Shown here piece by piece: positions 1-11,133 of a DNA stretch of 64,000 nucleotides; position 1 is the stretch's first letter, and every line of letters begins with the position of its first letter. The stretch lies in assembly GCA_034401795.1 (NCBI GenBank), contig CM067366.1, positions 70,283,786-70,347,785 on the forward strand, written 5' to 3'. Under the pieces are notes generated by a model. That model was not told the DNA's origin and ran no database searches. It saw nothing but the letters and a program-made list of their open reading frames with translations. The DNA is from Chaetoderma sp. LZ-2023a (Eukaryota; Mollusca; Caudofoveata; Chaetodermatida; Chaetodermatidae). A program made the translations under genes and the position numbers.

Positions 1-415
1 GATGGCGGTTGTGGTGGCGCTGGACGTTCTGGTGATGGTTGTGGTGGCGGTGGCGGTTGGGGTGGTGGTAGCGGTGGCGGTGGGGGAGGGGAGGGAGGAG
101 TGGGGGGGGGGGGTAGGCGGTTGTGGTGGCGGTGGTGTTTGTGGTGGCGGTGTTGGTTGTGGTAGTTGTGGTGGCGTCGGTGGTGTTTGTGACGGTAGTG
201 GTGGTGGTGGTCGTGGTGGGGCTGGTGGTGGTGGTGATGATGGTTGTGGTGGTGGTGGTAAGGTGTTGGTGGTGGTAGTGGTGGTGTTGGCGATGGTGGT
301 GATGGTTGTTGCGGTAGTGGTAGTGGTGGTGTTGGTGGTGGTCATGATGGTTCTGGCGGGAGTGGTGGTGGTAGTTGTGGCGGCGGTGGTCGTGGTGGTG
401 AGGATTGCCACGCTG
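1..415. repeat. GGT/GTG-rich triplet low-complexity tract
   Basis: Nearly pure G/T triplets (ggt, gtg, ggc) with a run of ten G around 102-111. The open frame across it reads as valine/glycine homopolymer and is a by-product of the composition, not a gene. The guanine runs on one strand could form G-quadruplexes. Confidence 0.9.
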
Positions 416-504
416 ATAGATATGAATCAGCTTATCGGTTTGTTTGTGAAGATGATGTTAGATAACAGGTATGTACAGGTGTTAATGAGCACAGCTTCAC
501 CATA

Positions 505-544
<40 letters not shown>
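505..544. repeat. (ATT)n microsatellite
   Basis: About 13 uninterrupted ATT triplets. Confidence 0.95.
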
Positions 545-547
<3 letters not shown>

Positions 548-708
548 AGAACTGAAATCCGTTGATTTAGCACCTCAATCTTGTGGTCATGACAACCGGT
601 TCAGGTGTCCAGGTTGGTCGCTAATGAAGCGTTTCAGGAAGTGTTAGCATGCTTAGTGATTGTCCTGTCGCTAGGTGGCGCACAATTAACCAGACATACA
701 GAACATTT

Positions 709-873
709 CAGAAATTACTTAACATGTTTCCAAAACAAACTCAGAAACATGTTCGTTAGTACAATTTTAAACACGACGTTAGAAACGCACTGTTTAATAT
801 TTTGGTCATAATAAGATCGAAATATCCAACAGTACGTTTTATTTTGTTTTGGAAACATGTTAAGTTATTTCTG
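709..873. repeat. Foldback element, family P3
   Basis: The arm at 709-739 is the reverse complement, with one mismatch, of the arm at about 842-873, separated by about 100 bp. The shared arm contains AACATGTTTCCAAAACAAA. Related arms recur near 3480-3570, 57330-57515 and 62030-62220, so this is a dispersed palindromic family and not a chance hairpin. No coding capacity. The small open frame at 605-811 runs through it and is not supported as a gene. Confidence 0.75.
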
Positions 874-879
874 AGCTGT

Positions 880-1550
880 ATTTAACGTACATATTTATTG
901 ATTTCTGTTTGGCGCATCTAATACGCGTTACACGGCTTGAGAATGCCAGTGTTAATTAAACCACACGTCCCATTGTTATGAAAGCCGGTCTTGACATGAG
1001 AGTGTGTAGAACCTAACCTTTATGTCTACATCTCTAAGTAATGTGATTCAAACGCAATGCATTTTAAGTTTAGGTAACTATATATTTTGATCAGCAGTGA
1101 CCGATAGGCTATAGGTCTATTTGTTTTGTACAGGCCCAGCGTTTGAGTGATTGGGTGGGTGGGGTGATATGTTCATGAGATGTGTGTGTAGCAAGTGGAG
1201 AGGATGTTATGTGTGGATACCATAGCCCCCCCCCCTCCCCCACCCCGCACAACCACCATCCCCCAACCCTATGGACGCCAATGCGTTGGTTTATCTCCAA
1301 CGTTTCTTCATATTATGTTCTCATATCCCCAATCACGCGATCACCATTCTTTCCAATCGTGGTGAAATGATTTGACTGAGGTAGCTACAATGTTCAGCCA
1401 CATTAGTTTCTAGATATTAGTTTCTGGATCTGATATAATTTACGGGTTTGCTTAATTTTAGCTGAATTTTTGCGATTTCAATTTTCGACGGGTTACGGCA
1501 ATTTTCTTTTACACTAATGAGAAAATGGTATTGTATTCGGCTCTGTCTGT
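880..1550. other. Unassigned spacer with a C-rich tract
   Basis: AT-rich sequence without a recognisable element. It contains a C-rich run at about 1220-1246. Nothing else is supported. Confidence 0.5.
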
Positions 1551-1554
1551 CAGA

Positions 1555-1715
1555 GTGTCAATGCGCGTATGCGTGCGTGCGCGCGCGTGTGTGTGCGTGC
1601 GAGCGTGCGTGCGTGCGTGCGTGTTTGCGTGCGTGTGAGAGTGCGCGCACACGCGTGAGCGTGTATACGTGCATGCGCGGGTGGGGGTGGGGCTGCGAGC
1701 TTGCGTGCGTGCGGG
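1555..1715. repeat. (GTGC)n/(GT)n alternating purine-pyrimidine tract
   Basis: Tetranucleotide GTGC/GCGT repeats degenerating into GT dinucleotides. Alternating purine-pyrimidine composition is the type that favours Z-DNA (known property of such tracts, not shown here). Confidence 0.9.
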
Positions 1716-1787
1716 GGTTGTATTTAGAATCTACTGATTCTATTTAGCTGAATTTATATAAAACAAGTTGGCTCGTATGTACGCACT

Positions 1788-1952
1788 TACATGTTGTATG
1801 CAACAAAAAGTTGGCTAAAAAAATTAGAACAGCGCCCTATTTCCATCCGGCCTTTTCATCCAACAAGTTGTATGCAACAAGCTAGGCCATGTACATGTAT
1901 ATAGGTATATAGTTTTTCTTATCCAACTTGTTGTATCCAACTTGTTGTATGT
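1788..1952. repeat. Cluster of CAACAAGTTG-type palindromes
   Basis: The motif TTGTATGCAACAA and the related CAACTTGTTG or CAACAAGTTG recur about five times in both orientations within 165 bp, immediately left of a P1 copy. It could be the decayed left part of that element or an unrelated small palindrome cluster. Confidence 0.45.
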
Positions 1953-1954
1953 TT

Positions 1955-2241
1955 ACTATGGCAGCAATAGCGGCCAGTCAAATTAGTTTCAAAATATTCA
2001 ACACAAATGTTTATTAAATAGTGAAGACATACAATTCATACAACATGCGTTTAAGACGGAATAAATCGAGTCATTCCTGCAGTAATCGATTGACGCCAGC
2101 CTACACATCATGTAGTTGATAAAGATGTCATATGATTTATGGATAAGCTGGATTTCTTCATTGATTATGACTCCAGCCTACACGTGACCTAGTTGATTAT
2201 GACGTCATATGATTGACTAAGAAACTGGACTCCTCGGTTAT
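1955..2241 (+). repeat. P1 MITE-like element, copy 1 (5' truncated)
   Basis: Begins in the right arm of the P1 palindrome (CAGTCAAATTAGTTTC) and runs through the usual right half, including TGACGTCA near 2199, to the characteristic terminus GAAACTGGACTCCTC. The GC-box half is missing. It is interrupted at 2241 by the small MITE described next. Confidence 0.75.
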
Positions 2242-2438
2242 CAGGGGGCGGATCCAGTAGGTGGGCGGGGGGGGGGGGGGTGTTGGGGGGGGGGGCACCC
2301 AAAATTTCAAGGGAGTTAGCTCTTGAAAATTGGCTCATTCCGCCACCAGCAGGTAGGTAAAAAAAAATCGACAGCCCTGCCCGGGGGGGGGGGGGGTAGG
2401 GGCACGTGCCCTAGAGTGCCCCCTTTGATCCGCCACTG
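2242..2438. mobile_element. Small non-autonomous DNA transposon (MITE), hAT-like termini
   Basis: 197 bp. The left end CAGGGGGCGGATCCAG and the right end TTTGATCCGCCACTG are imperfect terminal inverted repeats. GTTAT lies directly outside both ends (2237-2241 and 2439-2443), compatible with a target duplication. The interior is G-run rich with no real coding sequence. Termini beginning CAGGGGCGGATC are ones I associate with hAT-type MITEs, but hAT usually duplicates 8 bp, so the superfamily call is tentative. It sits in the tail of P1 copy 1 and is younger than that copy. Confidence 0.65.
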
Positions 2439-2854
2439 GTTATTGATGGGACGGTATTTCTTTGAATGTATGCACATACTCCTTATCCAGACGTTTAATA
2501 TATGCCAATCTCGAGTTATCTTCACAATTATTTACCTGTCCTTGGCCGAATCACGCGTGTAATTTCTAATTATTTGCACTTCCCATTGAACATAATAGAT
2601 TAGCCAGATAACTATGCGTGTCATAGCTTAAGAAAAATGGCCAAATATTTACAATAAGAAATTTATCTTTGTATCTGAGTGCCTCTTTCTTAAACAAAGG
2701 ATAATTTAACAATGAAAAGAATAAACAATCAACAGCGACAACGATTTGTTTAAATGTTTGTGAAGATGCGATAAATTATCAATTTTATTAATTTTAATTT
2801 CGTGAAGTCGAGAAGCAAATTCCTGAGATTGTCTAAAACGTTGGTTGACAACAT

Positions 2855-3335
2855 AACCCATGTGCATAATGACAGGTACACCGATGTGCACGGTGACAGG
2901 CACAGTTAACATGACGATAGAACCGATGTGCATAGTGACAGGCACAGTTAACATGACAACAGCACCGACGTGAATAGTGACATGCACAGTTAACATGACA
3001 ACAGAACAGACGACAGGTGACAGGTAGTGTTAACATGACAATAGACCCGATGTGAATAGAGACAGGCACATTTAATATGACAATAGACCAGATGTACATA
3101 GTGACAGGCACAGTTAACATGACAACATACCTGATGTTCATAGTGACAGGCACAGTTAACATGACAACATACCTGATGTTCATAGTGACAGGCACAGGTA
3201 ACATGACAACATAACCGATGTACATAGTGACAGGCACAGTTAATATGACAACGGTACCCATGTGCATAGAGACAGGCACAGTTAACATGGCAACAGAAGC
3301 GATGTGCATAGTGACCGTCACCGTTAACATCAACA
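2855..3335. repeat. 42-bp minisatellite, ~11 copies
   Basis: The core GTGACAGGCACAGTTAACAT recurs at 2893, 2935, 2977 and so on to 3311, a spacing of 42 bp. Because 42 is divisible by three, the minus strand stays open as a 14-residue repeat. The repeats diverge freely and there is no flanking gene structure, so I treat the open frame as incidental. Confidence 0.9.
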
Positions 3336-3410
3336 TCACATTAAGATTGAAGGACAAATACAGTACACTCCAGAAATATCTTTGACTGTTTCCAATGGAA
3401 TAATAAAAAT

Positions 3411-3692
3411 TGGCGCCAGTCTATTAAATATTTTGAACATAATTGGATTGAACAATCCAATTATGTAAATAATATTCAACAGAAAATTTCCTAATTGCTT
3501 AATGCTCTGCTAGCTACCATGTTTCTGTTTTTGTTTTGGAAATATTTCAAGCTATTTCTGAACCATACTGGAGAACAAATACCTAAAGCATATGTGCGAA
3601 ATATAAGGTGACAAGTTGACACCATCGTGTTTGGTCATTTCCAGTGACGTAATTGATTATGACGTCAGGTACTTGAGTGACAGATCGGATCC
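3411..3692 (+). repeat. P1-related element with short perfect hairpin
   Basis: Starts with the palindrome-like stretch GGCGCCAGTCTATTAAATA and ends with the P1 subfamily-1 terminus TACTTGAGTGACAGATCGG followed by ATCC. 3437-3466 is a perfect 13-bp-arm hairpin. TGACGTCA lies at about 3659-3666. The middle has diverged and also contains P3-like sequence (3520-3570). Confidence 0.6.
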
Positions 3693-3929
3693 ATCCATTA
3701 GCAACTAAGCGCATTCGGTCTTAATACGAGTGCCCTGCTATAGATATACCTCTTGGGGGCAGCGGTATGGTATGTTTTGAAAGTGGGGTCTTCTGACCAC
3801 CTGTTTTGGAGAAACGCAATCTTTTTGTTCCAAGAGTTATGTGATTTCTCGCGCCTGGTTGACTGTGCATATTGGGTATTTAGTCGTTTGAGTTCTTCTT
3901 TCTTCTTTTCGTTCGCTAATCATACCGCC

Positions 3930-4115
3930 AGTCCTGTAAGTGACTATCGACATGATCATAAGCGTTAAGTGCGTGGATCCATGGTTTATTAGAGTGCCTG
4001 GAACCTCCGTCTTCAGCACTCGAGGTTTCTGTCAAGGTTATCTCACCCGTACCTCCTTTAGTCGCCTCTTACGACACGCAGAGGATACGGAAGGTGTCGT
4101 TTGAGTTATTCGTTT
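3930..4115 (+). repeat. Possible SINE-derived fragment
   Basis: The stretch AGTCGCCTCTTACGACACGC at 4062-4081 resembles, from memory, a conserved domain near the 3' part of some invertebrate SINEs. I see no clear Pol III promoter upstream, so this would be a truncated copy at best. Confidence 0.3.
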
Positions 4116-4500
4116 GATCTTCTTTATGAATTATAGGTAACGGGCTGTATTGTACCAGTTTTCCATGAGCTACTGTAGATCTATGTATGGTCAAAACACG
4201 TAATTTCGTTCAGTATCAATAAATTTCAAATTTCATTTTCTCTCAATTTCGTCTGTAGACTGTCCATGTATGATTACTGTATTCTAGTAGTAGCATCCTA
4301 CAGCTGCAATCAGTCCTTCTTCGCGTTTGCCCACTGTATCTGGATTTAAACAAGGTTTATTTTTAGTCTATGTGGGAGCACAATAACACATGTCTTATGA
4401 GCGTGTCTCCCACCTACGTACAAATATATTAGATTAAATAAATCAAGAGGCGAATAATAATATTACCAACTGTCACAACAGTAATAACAACAATAACATT
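4116..4500. other. Unassigned AT-rich spacer
   Basis: No open frame of note and no recognised repeat before the purine tract that follows. Confidence 0.4.
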
Positions 4501-4502
4501 AA

Positions 4503-4519
4503 TAATAATAAGAAGAAGA

Positions 4520-4551
<32 letters not shown>

Positions 4552-4612
4552 GTGGAAGAGGAGGAAGAGGAGGAGGAGGAGGAGGAGGAGGAGGAGGGGG
4601 AGGAGGAGAGAT
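4503..4612. repeat. Polypurine GAA/GGA tract
   Basis: About 110 nearly uninterrupted purines (gaa, gag, gga triplets). Mirror-symmetric polypurine tracts can form intramolecular triplexes. The leucine- or serine-rich open frames on the minus strand are artefacts of it. Confidence 0.9.
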
Positions 4613-5099
4613 GTTGTAGGTAGCCTAACGATGACAGAAACAATCTCCGGGAGAAGGAGAAAAGCATGGTTTGACGAATCACAAGGCGGTATAAGGAGAA
4701 AGGAGGAGCTCGATGTGCTGTAGTCACCGGCGCTGGGCCACACTGCATGGCCATCCAACTTCCGCGGCTATGGATATTGTCGACACAATCCATGAGTGGT
4801 ATTTGAAATTACTGTAGTTCATTTAAACCGACAGGTGCCAGTAATATATTGACATAGAATGGTGGGACCGGTGATGTTTAACTCTACACTGTATCTTGTC
4901 CTCAGCCGAAGTCCTTAGCTTCCTCAGATCCATTCTTGACTTGAGTGTACCGAGTCCTCCTTCCTTGAGCTCACCTCACGGCACGCAATGACGTCCTCTC
5001 CTGCCTTTATATTTGCTCTGCGCTGGTGTGTCTTCTGGCATCTTTAGTACATGGCCAAACATGGACCATCTTTGCTGGGTGACATTTGCAAACTGCGGC

Positions 5100-6235
5100 G
5101 ATGTGCTACAAATCCTGTATAGTCTATTCTAGGAAATTATGCTATCTGGCATCAAGTTTGTCTAGAGATACCTTTGGAACTGGGGCTGTTACAGTTAAAC
5201 AACATCAAAGATACGCAGGTTGCGTTGTATAAACAAAGTATTTTCGCCAAGGTCATCTTTGATATTCGAATCCATAGCTTCCCAAAAGTCTGCAAAGCGG
5301 TATTCCGCATGACGCAGCGTGTAGCAATGCCAGCAGAACTACAAAGCAGTGAGACCAGGATCTTACTTTTCCTCCATGGTTCGCCGCCACGAAGTGGATC
5401 GTCATTTTCTTTAGTTTCATGCTTTGTCGATAGGCATATATGTGTGAGCTCTGCTTTAGATTTAATCATAAAGAGATTCTCAATTTTTAGTTTGCTTGCA
5501 ACTATTTGGAGTAGTTCGTCAAGGGATTTCTTTTCCTCGCCTATGAACTCCACATCGTCGGCATATTCCGTCTCTAGCGGCATACCCAGTGTGGACAGTG
5601 GGAGGGGAGGGGAGGGGAGGGGGTTGCTCTTGTGGAATTCCCCGGTACAGATTTCAATGCAGCAGCAAGGCAGCAGGTGAAAAGCACATGATATAGACCA
5701 TCTCCATGTGCGGGGCCGATTGATGTCTCAAACTCCGCAGACTGCACAGACTTAACTCGTACTCTCAGATTGGTGTCTGCAAGTAGTCGTCTCACTAGTC
5801 GTAGCTCATCTTCATCGCAACTGCTCTGCCGTAGTGCATCTAGTATCTTTGAGCGTTTAATTGGTGGAAGGCTTGAGACATACCCATGCCCATTCTGTGG
5901 AAATCCATGTATTTCGTCATGACTAGTGACACAAGCATGCGGTGAACCATACAATGTCGCCGCAGCTGCGTCCACGTTTAAAGATCTTGTCTCGGATGCG
6001 GCATAGAGTAACATTGGATTGAGCTTTTCGTATTCTGTTGACGAGCACAATGTGTCGTAGATTGGCTTGGGTGGCTTCTTGCGCTTGGGTAGTGCTATAA
6101 GGGTGCCTTGGCCTACAGTTTCGATGGGAAATCGGTGCATGAAAGCTGAATTAATTAGCGTGATCGGTGTTGAGATAATGTCACTTGCGCATTGGAATAG
6201 TTCCTGCTCATTGAAATCTCCACACACGAACAATT
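5100..6235 (-). pseudogene. Non-LTR retrotransposon reverse transcriptase relic
   Basis: The minus strand encodes a broken RT. The upstream block (6233-5574) opens with GDFN, then TVGQGTLIALPKRKKPPKP, then a degenerate motif-B stretch ETSIGPAHGDGLYHVLF. After a frame break inside a short GGGGA-rich tract (about 5600-5625) the downstream block (5583-5152) gives TEYADDVEFI, the motif-C YADD box, followed by the palm/thumb-like continuation LRGGEPWRKSKILVSLLC. The order is right for a LINE ORF2, but the endonuclease is essentially lost and the C-terminus stops near 5152. The RT type resembles ORFs common in cnidarian and lophotrochozoan genomes; the clade is not certain. A dead fragment. No poly(A) or target duplication was recognised. 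Confidence 0.8.
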
Positions 6236-6239
6236 GTCA

Positions 6240-6940
6240 ACTAGCTAGGATTGTAATGACGGAACACAGTTCTGCATATATGGAATCTAATATTGATGGA
6301 TTCCCTTTGACCTTTTCAATGGGGCCATATTCATTGACTATGCGACACTTAGTTTAGTGTGGTTTCACATTGTTATGGCCTGGTCGATGAATGCAACGCG
6401 ATCAATGACGTGTCCAAAACTAATGACATGGTATAAGAGCCTTTCACCGCTTACGAAGCCTAAACCCCGATATGTGGCCTGTTTTTGCCCCATGAGTACT
6501 AACTTGTGGCCTGTTTGAGGTTGCTCTTCTAAGTGGGTACCTAGTTTAGTCTTTTGAATGCATCCACATTGCAGTCAGACCACGTACATTCCACGTAGCT
6601 ATAGTATGCGGATGTCGAACACAGTTTCTAATTTGAAGACGGGTATACACATACTCAGAGTTACCTTTGTATACGGATGTCATCCCGCAAGCCTTGATGA
6701 CTTCGTTTCCCATCAAAGTTGGTATTTACGGAGGAAACTGGTGAGGATGTGTCATTTCTCTACCCCATCTCTTGTCCATCCGTATAGACAGTCAGGGGTG
6801 TTTGCTATATGAAGAGGCCTGTTAAACAATCGAGGATCAGTAAAGTGTGTGTACGGTAAAATATACAAATATATGAAAACAACGTACAAATAAAATGCAA
6901 TGAACACACAGAGACGCAAGTGATATTGGGAAGATTGACC
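6240..6940 (-). other. Probable further decayed 5' part of the RT relic
   Basis: The minus strand here has short open pieces broken by stops that continue upstream from the GDFN block, as expected for a decayed endonuclease region. No single domain motif is intact, so the extent is inferred from position only. Confidence 0.3.
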
Positions 6941-7068
6941 AATTCATGGCTACATTTGGCCATGAACATCAAGCTGTTTGCATATTAAATTCCAATTTGC
7001 AGGCAAACAGAATAATATTTTTGATAATTTACCATATGAATGTCTGGCTCTGTTATCGGGCTCGGATT

Positions 7069-7224
7069 TCAATCAAGTTAGTTTCAAAATATTCAACAGC
7101 TTGCTTTCAAAATTACCTTGAAATACTGATTTTGTGGTTTTCAAAGTTTCAAACATATTACAACACGCTTAAAAGTGGGTGGAGGTTACATAGACATGGG
7201 CAAGGCATAGCTAGAAATGGATCC
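7069..7224 (-). repeat. P1 element, GC-box half only
   Basis: Reverse-orientation P1. The palindrome right arm AGTTTCAAAATATTCAACAG is followed by the GC-end (GTGGGTGGAGG, CATAGCTAGAAATGG) and ends in GGATCC. The CRE-bearing half is absent. Confidence 0.65.
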
Positions 7225-7255
7225 AAACATTGTCCGAATTTCCATGTTGAACTCA

Positions 7256-7890
7256 CACAGGACACCCAGTATGTGGGACACCCCATGTGTGGGAGACACA
7301 GTTGCAGGAGACCCAATACGCGGAACACCCAGTATGCAGGAGACCCAGTATGCGGGTCACCCAGCATGTGGAAGTCCCAGAATGCGGGAGAACCAGTATG
7401 CGGGGAACCCAGTATGCTGGAGAACCAGTATGCAGGAGACCCAGTGTGCAGGAGACCCAGTATGCGAGAGACCCACTATGCGGCAGACCCAGTATGCAGG
7501 AGGACCAGTATGTGGGACACCTAGTATGCAGGACACCCAGTATGCGGGAGACCCAGTATGCATGACAGCCAGTATGCGGGAGACCCAGTATGCAGGAGAC
7601 GCAGTATGTGTGAGACCAATTATGCGGGACACCCAGTATGCGAGACACCCAGTATGCAGGAGACCCAGTATGTGGGATATACAGCATGTGGGACACACAA
7701 TATGCGGGACACCCAGTATGCGGGACACCCAGTATACGGGAGACCCAGTATGCGGAACACCCAGTATGCGATAGACCCAATATCCGGGAGACCAAGTATG
7801 TAGGAGAGCCAGTATGCGGGAGACCCAGTATGCGGGACACACAGTATGCGGGACACCCCGTATGCGGGAGACCCAGTATACGGAAGATAC
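7256..7890. repeat. 16-bp minisatellite, array 1 (~39 copies)
   Basis: Tandem GGGAGACCCAGTATGC and close variants. The 16-bp unit has no stop in any frame, so three units make one 16-residue repeat and the plus strand stays open in all three frames. The minus strand is open as well. Simultaneous openness in all frames shows this is satellite DNA and not a gene. Confidence 0.95.
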
Positions 7891-8364
7891 TGTATGTGGA
7901 GACGAGCGTACACTCTCAGATGTACGGACAATCTCAGATGTACGTGCTACCGTTTTTCACCTCAAATTTGACTCTAAATCAGTTTTCCTGGACCATTTCA
8001 CTATACTCTTTTCGTTTAAAATTAATCACAAAATGTCGAGTGCAAATGTTTAGAATATTTATTTGGCATAGCAAGATGTGCTACGTGGTTACATCTGTTG
8101 TTTAAATGACAGAGACAGACAGAGAGAACAGCTTGTTAAACAGTTGATTCATGCGCGGCTCTTAGGCACTTGAAAGGAAAGAAGCAGGAAGCTGTCTTCT
8201 TGTAGCCGCATGAATTATGCTCCCAAGCACCTGTCCTTGGGGCTGTCTGACTTAAGTAATTTATTCAAAACCATTTGTTTTACAATCAACTCTAGATTTA
8301 CCAGTAAAGCCCACAGATAATGTCTCTGGTAAAACATGTCGAATATGACCAACTTTATGCGGTG
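7891..8364. other. Spacer between minisatellite and P1 copy
   Basis: Contains small GACAGACAGA-type repeats near 8108-8130 and otherwise nothing I recognise. Confidence 0.4.
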
Positions 8365-8690
8365 GGATCCGGTTCGAGATATGCCCCGCCCATTTCTGGC
8401 TAAGCTCTGCCCACGCTCTTACGCCTGTTGGGATTAAGTTATATGATTTGAATCCTGAATTCCCAGGATCCTAATTTCAAGGTAGTTATGTAGGTAAGCT
8501 GTTGAATGACAGCAACGGCGCCCAGTCGAATTAATTTCAAAATATTTAACGGACTGTTTATTAAATTGTAAATTCATCAAAAACATACCGTTGGTAAACT
8601 TGGCGGACCTTTCGAGCTTCACGACGGAGTTATGATACATCATGATGATATTTTATTATGGCGTTATATACTCGAGTGACAAATCGGCCT
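8365..8690 (+). repeat. P1 element, subfamily 1
   Basis: Starts at GGATCC (8365) with the GC-end ATGCCCCGCCCATTTC and GCTAAGCTCTGCCCACG, passes a reduced palindrome (8505-8560) and ends GAGTGACAAATCGG. The CRE sites are decayed in this copy. It lies between the two minisatellite arrays. Confidence 0.8.
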
Positions 8691-8700
8691 CTATTAGTTA

Positions 8701-9316
8701 GGTAGACAGATGGTCTCTCAATCCAGGTGCTGGCTACATAAGACAGGAGACCCAGTATACCTGACACCCAGTATGCGGGAGACTCAGCATGCGGGAGACC
8801 CAGTATGCAGGAGGCCCAGTATGCGGGACACCTAGTATGCATAACACCCAGTATACGGGAGACCCAGTATGCGGGAGACCCAGTATGTGTGAGACAAATT
8901 ATGCGGGACAACCAGTATGCGAGACACTCAGTATGCGGGACACCCAGTATGCGAGACACTCAGTATGCGAGACACTCAGTATGCGAGACACTCAGTATGC
9001 GAGACACTCAGTATGCGAGACACTCAGTATGCGAGACACTCAGTATGCGAGACACTCAGTATGCGAGACACTCAGTATGCGAGACACTCAGTATGCATGA
9101 CACCCAGTATACGGGAGATCCAGTATGCGGGAGACCCAGTATGTGTGAGACAAATTATGCGGGACACCCAGTATGCGAGACACTCAGTATGCGAGACACT
9201 CAGTATGCGAGACACTCAGTATGCGAGACACTCAGTATGCGAGACACTCAGTATGCAGGAGACCCAGTATGTGGTAGACAGATGGTCTCACAGTCCATGT
9301 GCTGACTACATAAGAG
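8701..9316. repeat. 16-bp minisatellite, array 2, with flanking direct repeats
   Basis: Same unit family as array 1, here with a homogenised GAGACACTCAGTATGC variant repeated about nine times in a row from about 8950. A segment of about 100 bp is itself duplicated (about 8840-8945 and 9090-9190). The array is bracketed by ~45-bp direct repeats starting GGTAGACAGATGGTCTC at 8701 and 9272. Confidence 0.92.
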
Positions 9317-9560
9317 ACGTGACCATTCTACCACCTGCTATATCGAACCACCATATTTGTGTCCGCTATATACCGGTTTTTATCTGTGTAGCTTACAATG
9401 ATTTGATATGCTCTATCTGACGTTAGGAACGAGGACGCGAGCATGGGAGACATACTACATATTTCAAGCCTACATGGCACAGAGAAAATCCACCATGCTA
9501 AATATTTGTAAATAAATTTGACTGAAAAACATCAGTACCTGCGCCATTGTATACACGATG
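9317..9560. other. Unassigned spacer
   Basis: No recognisable element between the minisatellite and the CAA microsatellite. Confidence 0.4.
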
Positions 9561-9566
9561 AATGGA

Positions 9567-9571
9567 CCTTC

Positions 9572-9629
<58 letters not shown>

Positions 9630-9720
9630 CAACGACGACGACAACGACGACAACGACTACAACAACAATAGCAACGGCAACAGCTATGGCAACAGCGACG
9701 GCAACAGCAACAGCAAAATG
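9567..9720. repeat. (CAA)n microsatellite grading into CGA/CAG triplets
   Basis: About 20 pure CAA triplets followed by ~90 bp of imperfect triplets with a CNNCAA-type rhythm. The polyglutamine or polyasparagine open frames are incidental. Confidence 0.95.
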
Positions 9721-9904
9721 ACAACAATATTAATAATATTAAGGTTTAAACATAGTAGTCAGCCATGTCTAGAAAACTACTCTACCGCTAGATGTCGCTC
9801 CATTCAGACTAGTGGTCGAGTCGGACCACATGCTTTCGAACCCAAATGGAACAAACTGATTAAACAACCACCTGCATTAGTGAACAGGTTCCACTGGGTG
9901 AGTG

Positions 9905-10350
9905 CACAAGATTCCCCATAAACTACCTAAGAATCGATCCGATCTGTTATTCAAGTACCTGATGTCATAATAAAAATGTGTCACTTTTTATCTGACGTTA
10001 TAATCATACAAAGTAAGCAGACAATTGCCCTAGTAACCCGCTTGGTGTCCCACACTGGTTATTCAAGATTTCCCCTAAGCTAGCTAAGAACCGACCCTAT
10101 GTTACCCAAGTACCTGATCTCATAATAGAAATGCGTCAGCTGTTAGCTAACGTTATAGTGTAACGTTAAAATGTGGTCCTCTTAAAGATTTCCCTTAAAC
10201 CAACTAAAAACTGACCCGTCTGTTACCCAAGTTTCTGATGTCATAAAAAACACGTCACATTGTAGCCGACGCCAAAATCATATAATGCAAACAACCACTT
10301 GCCTGAGCAACCAGTTTGGTGCACCACACTGTGGCTATCCAAGAAACAAT
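9905..10350 (-). repeat. Tandem triplication of P1 CRE-end fragment
   Basis: Three related units begin with AAGATTCCCC or a close variant at about 9909, 10067 and 10187. Each carries a decayed reverse-orientation P1 terminus (GATCCGATCTGTTATTCAAG, CTGATGTCATAAT). Units 1 and 3 share the end CTTGGTGTCCCACACTGG or a variant of it; unit 2 lacks it. Confidence 0.65.
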
Positions 10351-10394
10351 AACAAGAAACCTAATTGTAGAAAAATTATAAAGTAACGCGATAA

Positions 10395-10485
10395 GGGACT
10401 GTTTTGTAGATTTAAACACTGGAATGACTGGCACGTTTACCGAGCAAGTCATTCCGGCGGTGAATTTCCAAGATAGTCTCTATCG
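10395..10485. repeat. P2 hairpin fragment
   Basis: ACTGGAATGACTGGCACG followed by a near reverse complement, AGTCATTCCGGCGGTGAAT: the central part of family P2, strongly decayed. Confidence 0.55.
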
Positions 10486-10784
10486 CATTATAAATGGTCG
10501 TTAAGTCTCCATGTCTACTGTTGAAAATAAGGTTATTCTGTATTTTTGCTAAAAATCTCATGCACAGCAATGACCCATTTCTAAGAATACCAATCTGACA
10601 TTTTTTATAATCAGTTATTATATAGTTATTATAATCTAAATTCTGATGACCCCCACAATATGGCCACTATAATTTTAGTACTTTGTAAATTGAGATGGCG
10701 GTACAATAACAGTAGTAATTCTGTCATTACTAATTATGAAGTACGTGTAAATAATAACTGTAACTTTCATAATAATTCTAAGTT

Positions 10785-10824
10785 ACTACTACTACTGCTG
10801 CTACTGCTGCTACTGCTACTACTG

Positions 10825-10918
<94 letters not shown>

Positions 10919-10983
10919 GACTCCTACTCCTACTGCTACTGCTACTTCGACTCCTACTCCTACTGCTACTGCTACTGCTACTG

Positions 10984-11047
<64 letters not shown>

Positions 11048-11052
11048 GACTC

Positions 11053-11133
<81 letters not shown>

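Noticed and set aside
2-565. 187-codon open frame rich in Val and Gly
   Set aside because: Composition follows the GGT/GTG triplet tract; no start context, domain or homologue.
2706-3357. Val/Thr/Met-rich 174-residue frame with an apparent 14-residue repeat
   Set aside because: Explained by the 42-bp minisatellite; no signal of selection on the frame can be seen and flanks are not gene-like.
5174-5680. 168-codon plus-strand frame
   Set aside because: It is the antisense shadow of the minus-strand reverse-transcriptase relic.
7217-9420. Long Cys/Tyr/Thr-rich repetitive proteins on both strands
   Set aside because: The 16-bp unit is stop-free in every frame, so all frames are open at once; the pattern is satellite DNA.
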